The notes below the pieces were generated by a model that saw only the letters and a program-made list of their open reading frames with translations, was not told the origin of the DNA and made no database searches. Made by a program: the position numbers and the translations under genes. Of a DNA stretch of 64,000 nucleotides, positions 63,413-64,000 are shown piece by piece (the first letter of the stretch is position 1; each line of letters begins with the position of its first letter). The DNA comes from an uncultured Candidatus Saccharibacteria bacterium (lineage in GTDB: Bacteria; Patescibacteriota; Saccharimonadia; Saccharimonadales; Saccharimonadaceae), in contig CAMVNH010000002.1 in assembly GCA_947168825.1 (NCBI GenBank), positions 1 through 64,000 on the forward strand, in the 5' to 3' direction.

Positions 63413-64000
63413 TTATTTTCTCCTTTTCTTATTTGGTTTGGCGGAGATACGAGTGATGGTTTCTTTTGATTTTTTATTTTTTATAACTTCGGCCTCTTGA
63501 ATGTTGCGAAGTTCTTTTAGAACGACCTTGTCGGCACGTTCTTCCATTTCTTCCTCAGAACGGTTAAGGACGATTTTTTGTTGGACAAAAGTAATCATAT
63601 TGGAGAGAAGATAGTAGAATACAAGGGCGCCAGGAAGGCTAAACATGATTACAAACATCATTAGCGGCATCATAGTAGACATTTGGCGAGAAGCTATCGC
63701 GTTAAGGTCGGCCTGATCTGGCTCCTTCCCTTCTTTGGCCTGCTTCATCATTTCTTTGAAAGAGCGGCCTTGGCTCTTATTGGATGGCATTTGTTGGCGC
63801 GCAAGAAGGTATTGCATAAAAGCTGACAAGATCGTGAAAAGTAAAACAGCTAGCGTGCTCGTGGAAAAGTTGCCAGACAGAATATTGGAAGCCTTAGTAT
63901 CGAGATGGACCACACCGAATAACGTAGGGTGGAAATCGTAACCTAGTTCGGGATCCGCAAGATAAGTCTCCTGAATAGTAGCAACTTCATCGATACGTTC
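63413..64000 (-). CDS. yidC: YidC/Oxa1 membrane protein insertase (5' end beyond window)
   Basis: QYLLARQQMP..., SRQMSTMMPLMMFVIMFSLPGALVFYYLLSNMITFVQQ; frame stays open to 64000 (ERIDEVATIQETYLADPELGYDFHPTLFGVVHLDTK). Confidence 0.93.
   Translation of the reverse strand, partial: ERIDEVATIQETYLADPELGYDFHPTLFGVVHLDTKASNILSGNFSTSTLAVLLFTILSAFMQYLLARQQMPSNKSQGRSFKEMMKQAKEGKEPDQADLNAIASRQMSTMMPLMMFVIMFSLPGALVFYYLLSNMITFVQQKIVLNRSEEEMEERADKVVLKELRNIQEAEVIKNKKSKETITRISAKPNKKRRK

Noticed and set aside
1-64000. Transposases, integrases, phage genes, rRNA, CRISPR-Cas or classical defence genes
   Set aside because: None recognised in the translations or by reading the intergenic sequence.

Overview
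The window is about 64 kb of gene-dense chromosome with standard stop-codon usage. Protein content looks like a Patescibacteria/CPR genome, most likely Candidatus Saccharibacteria (inference from protein families; no database search was run). Contents in order: rplS; a PilB/GspE-like ATPase; a ComEC-like protein; a rimK plus RimB-like protease pair; dnaJ with a CIRCE operator; acetate kinase; a TylF-like methyltransferase; a degenerate class-B-sortase-like protein; dnaK with two CIRCE operators; a lamin-tail surface protein; a disulfide-reductase-fold oxidoreductase lacking its redox cysteines; an initiator tRNA; a seven-gene translationally coupled type IV pilin-like cassette containing a 1237-aa Cys/Tyr-rich secreted protein; SH3-like and FtsB/DivIC-like proteins; tRNA-Ile(CAU); a lipase-like surface protein; murC; a roughly 21 kb surface-polysaccharide locus (O-antigen ligase-like, initiating sugar transferase, many glycosyltransferases, galE, Wzm/Wzt-type ABC transporter, rfbABCD for dTDP-L-rhamnose); a double ricin-B lectin protein; a membrane DsbA-like protein; a SufS-like aminotransferase; a LexA-like DNA-binding-only protein; an LCP protein; and jag/yidC. 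The observations most worth follow-up are: (1) the pilin-like cassette with the giant Cys-rich protein; (2) a recurrent TATAAT-N6-ATG arrangement implying widespread leaderless transcription; (3) two enzyme folds that kept the scaffold but lost the catalytic residues (pseudo-sortase and pseudo-disulfide reductase); (4) candidate variant sorting signals ([I/V]PxTGT); (5) an unusual initiator tRNA whose CCA end lies inside its own terminator stem. No CRISPR array, transposon or rRNA was seen.
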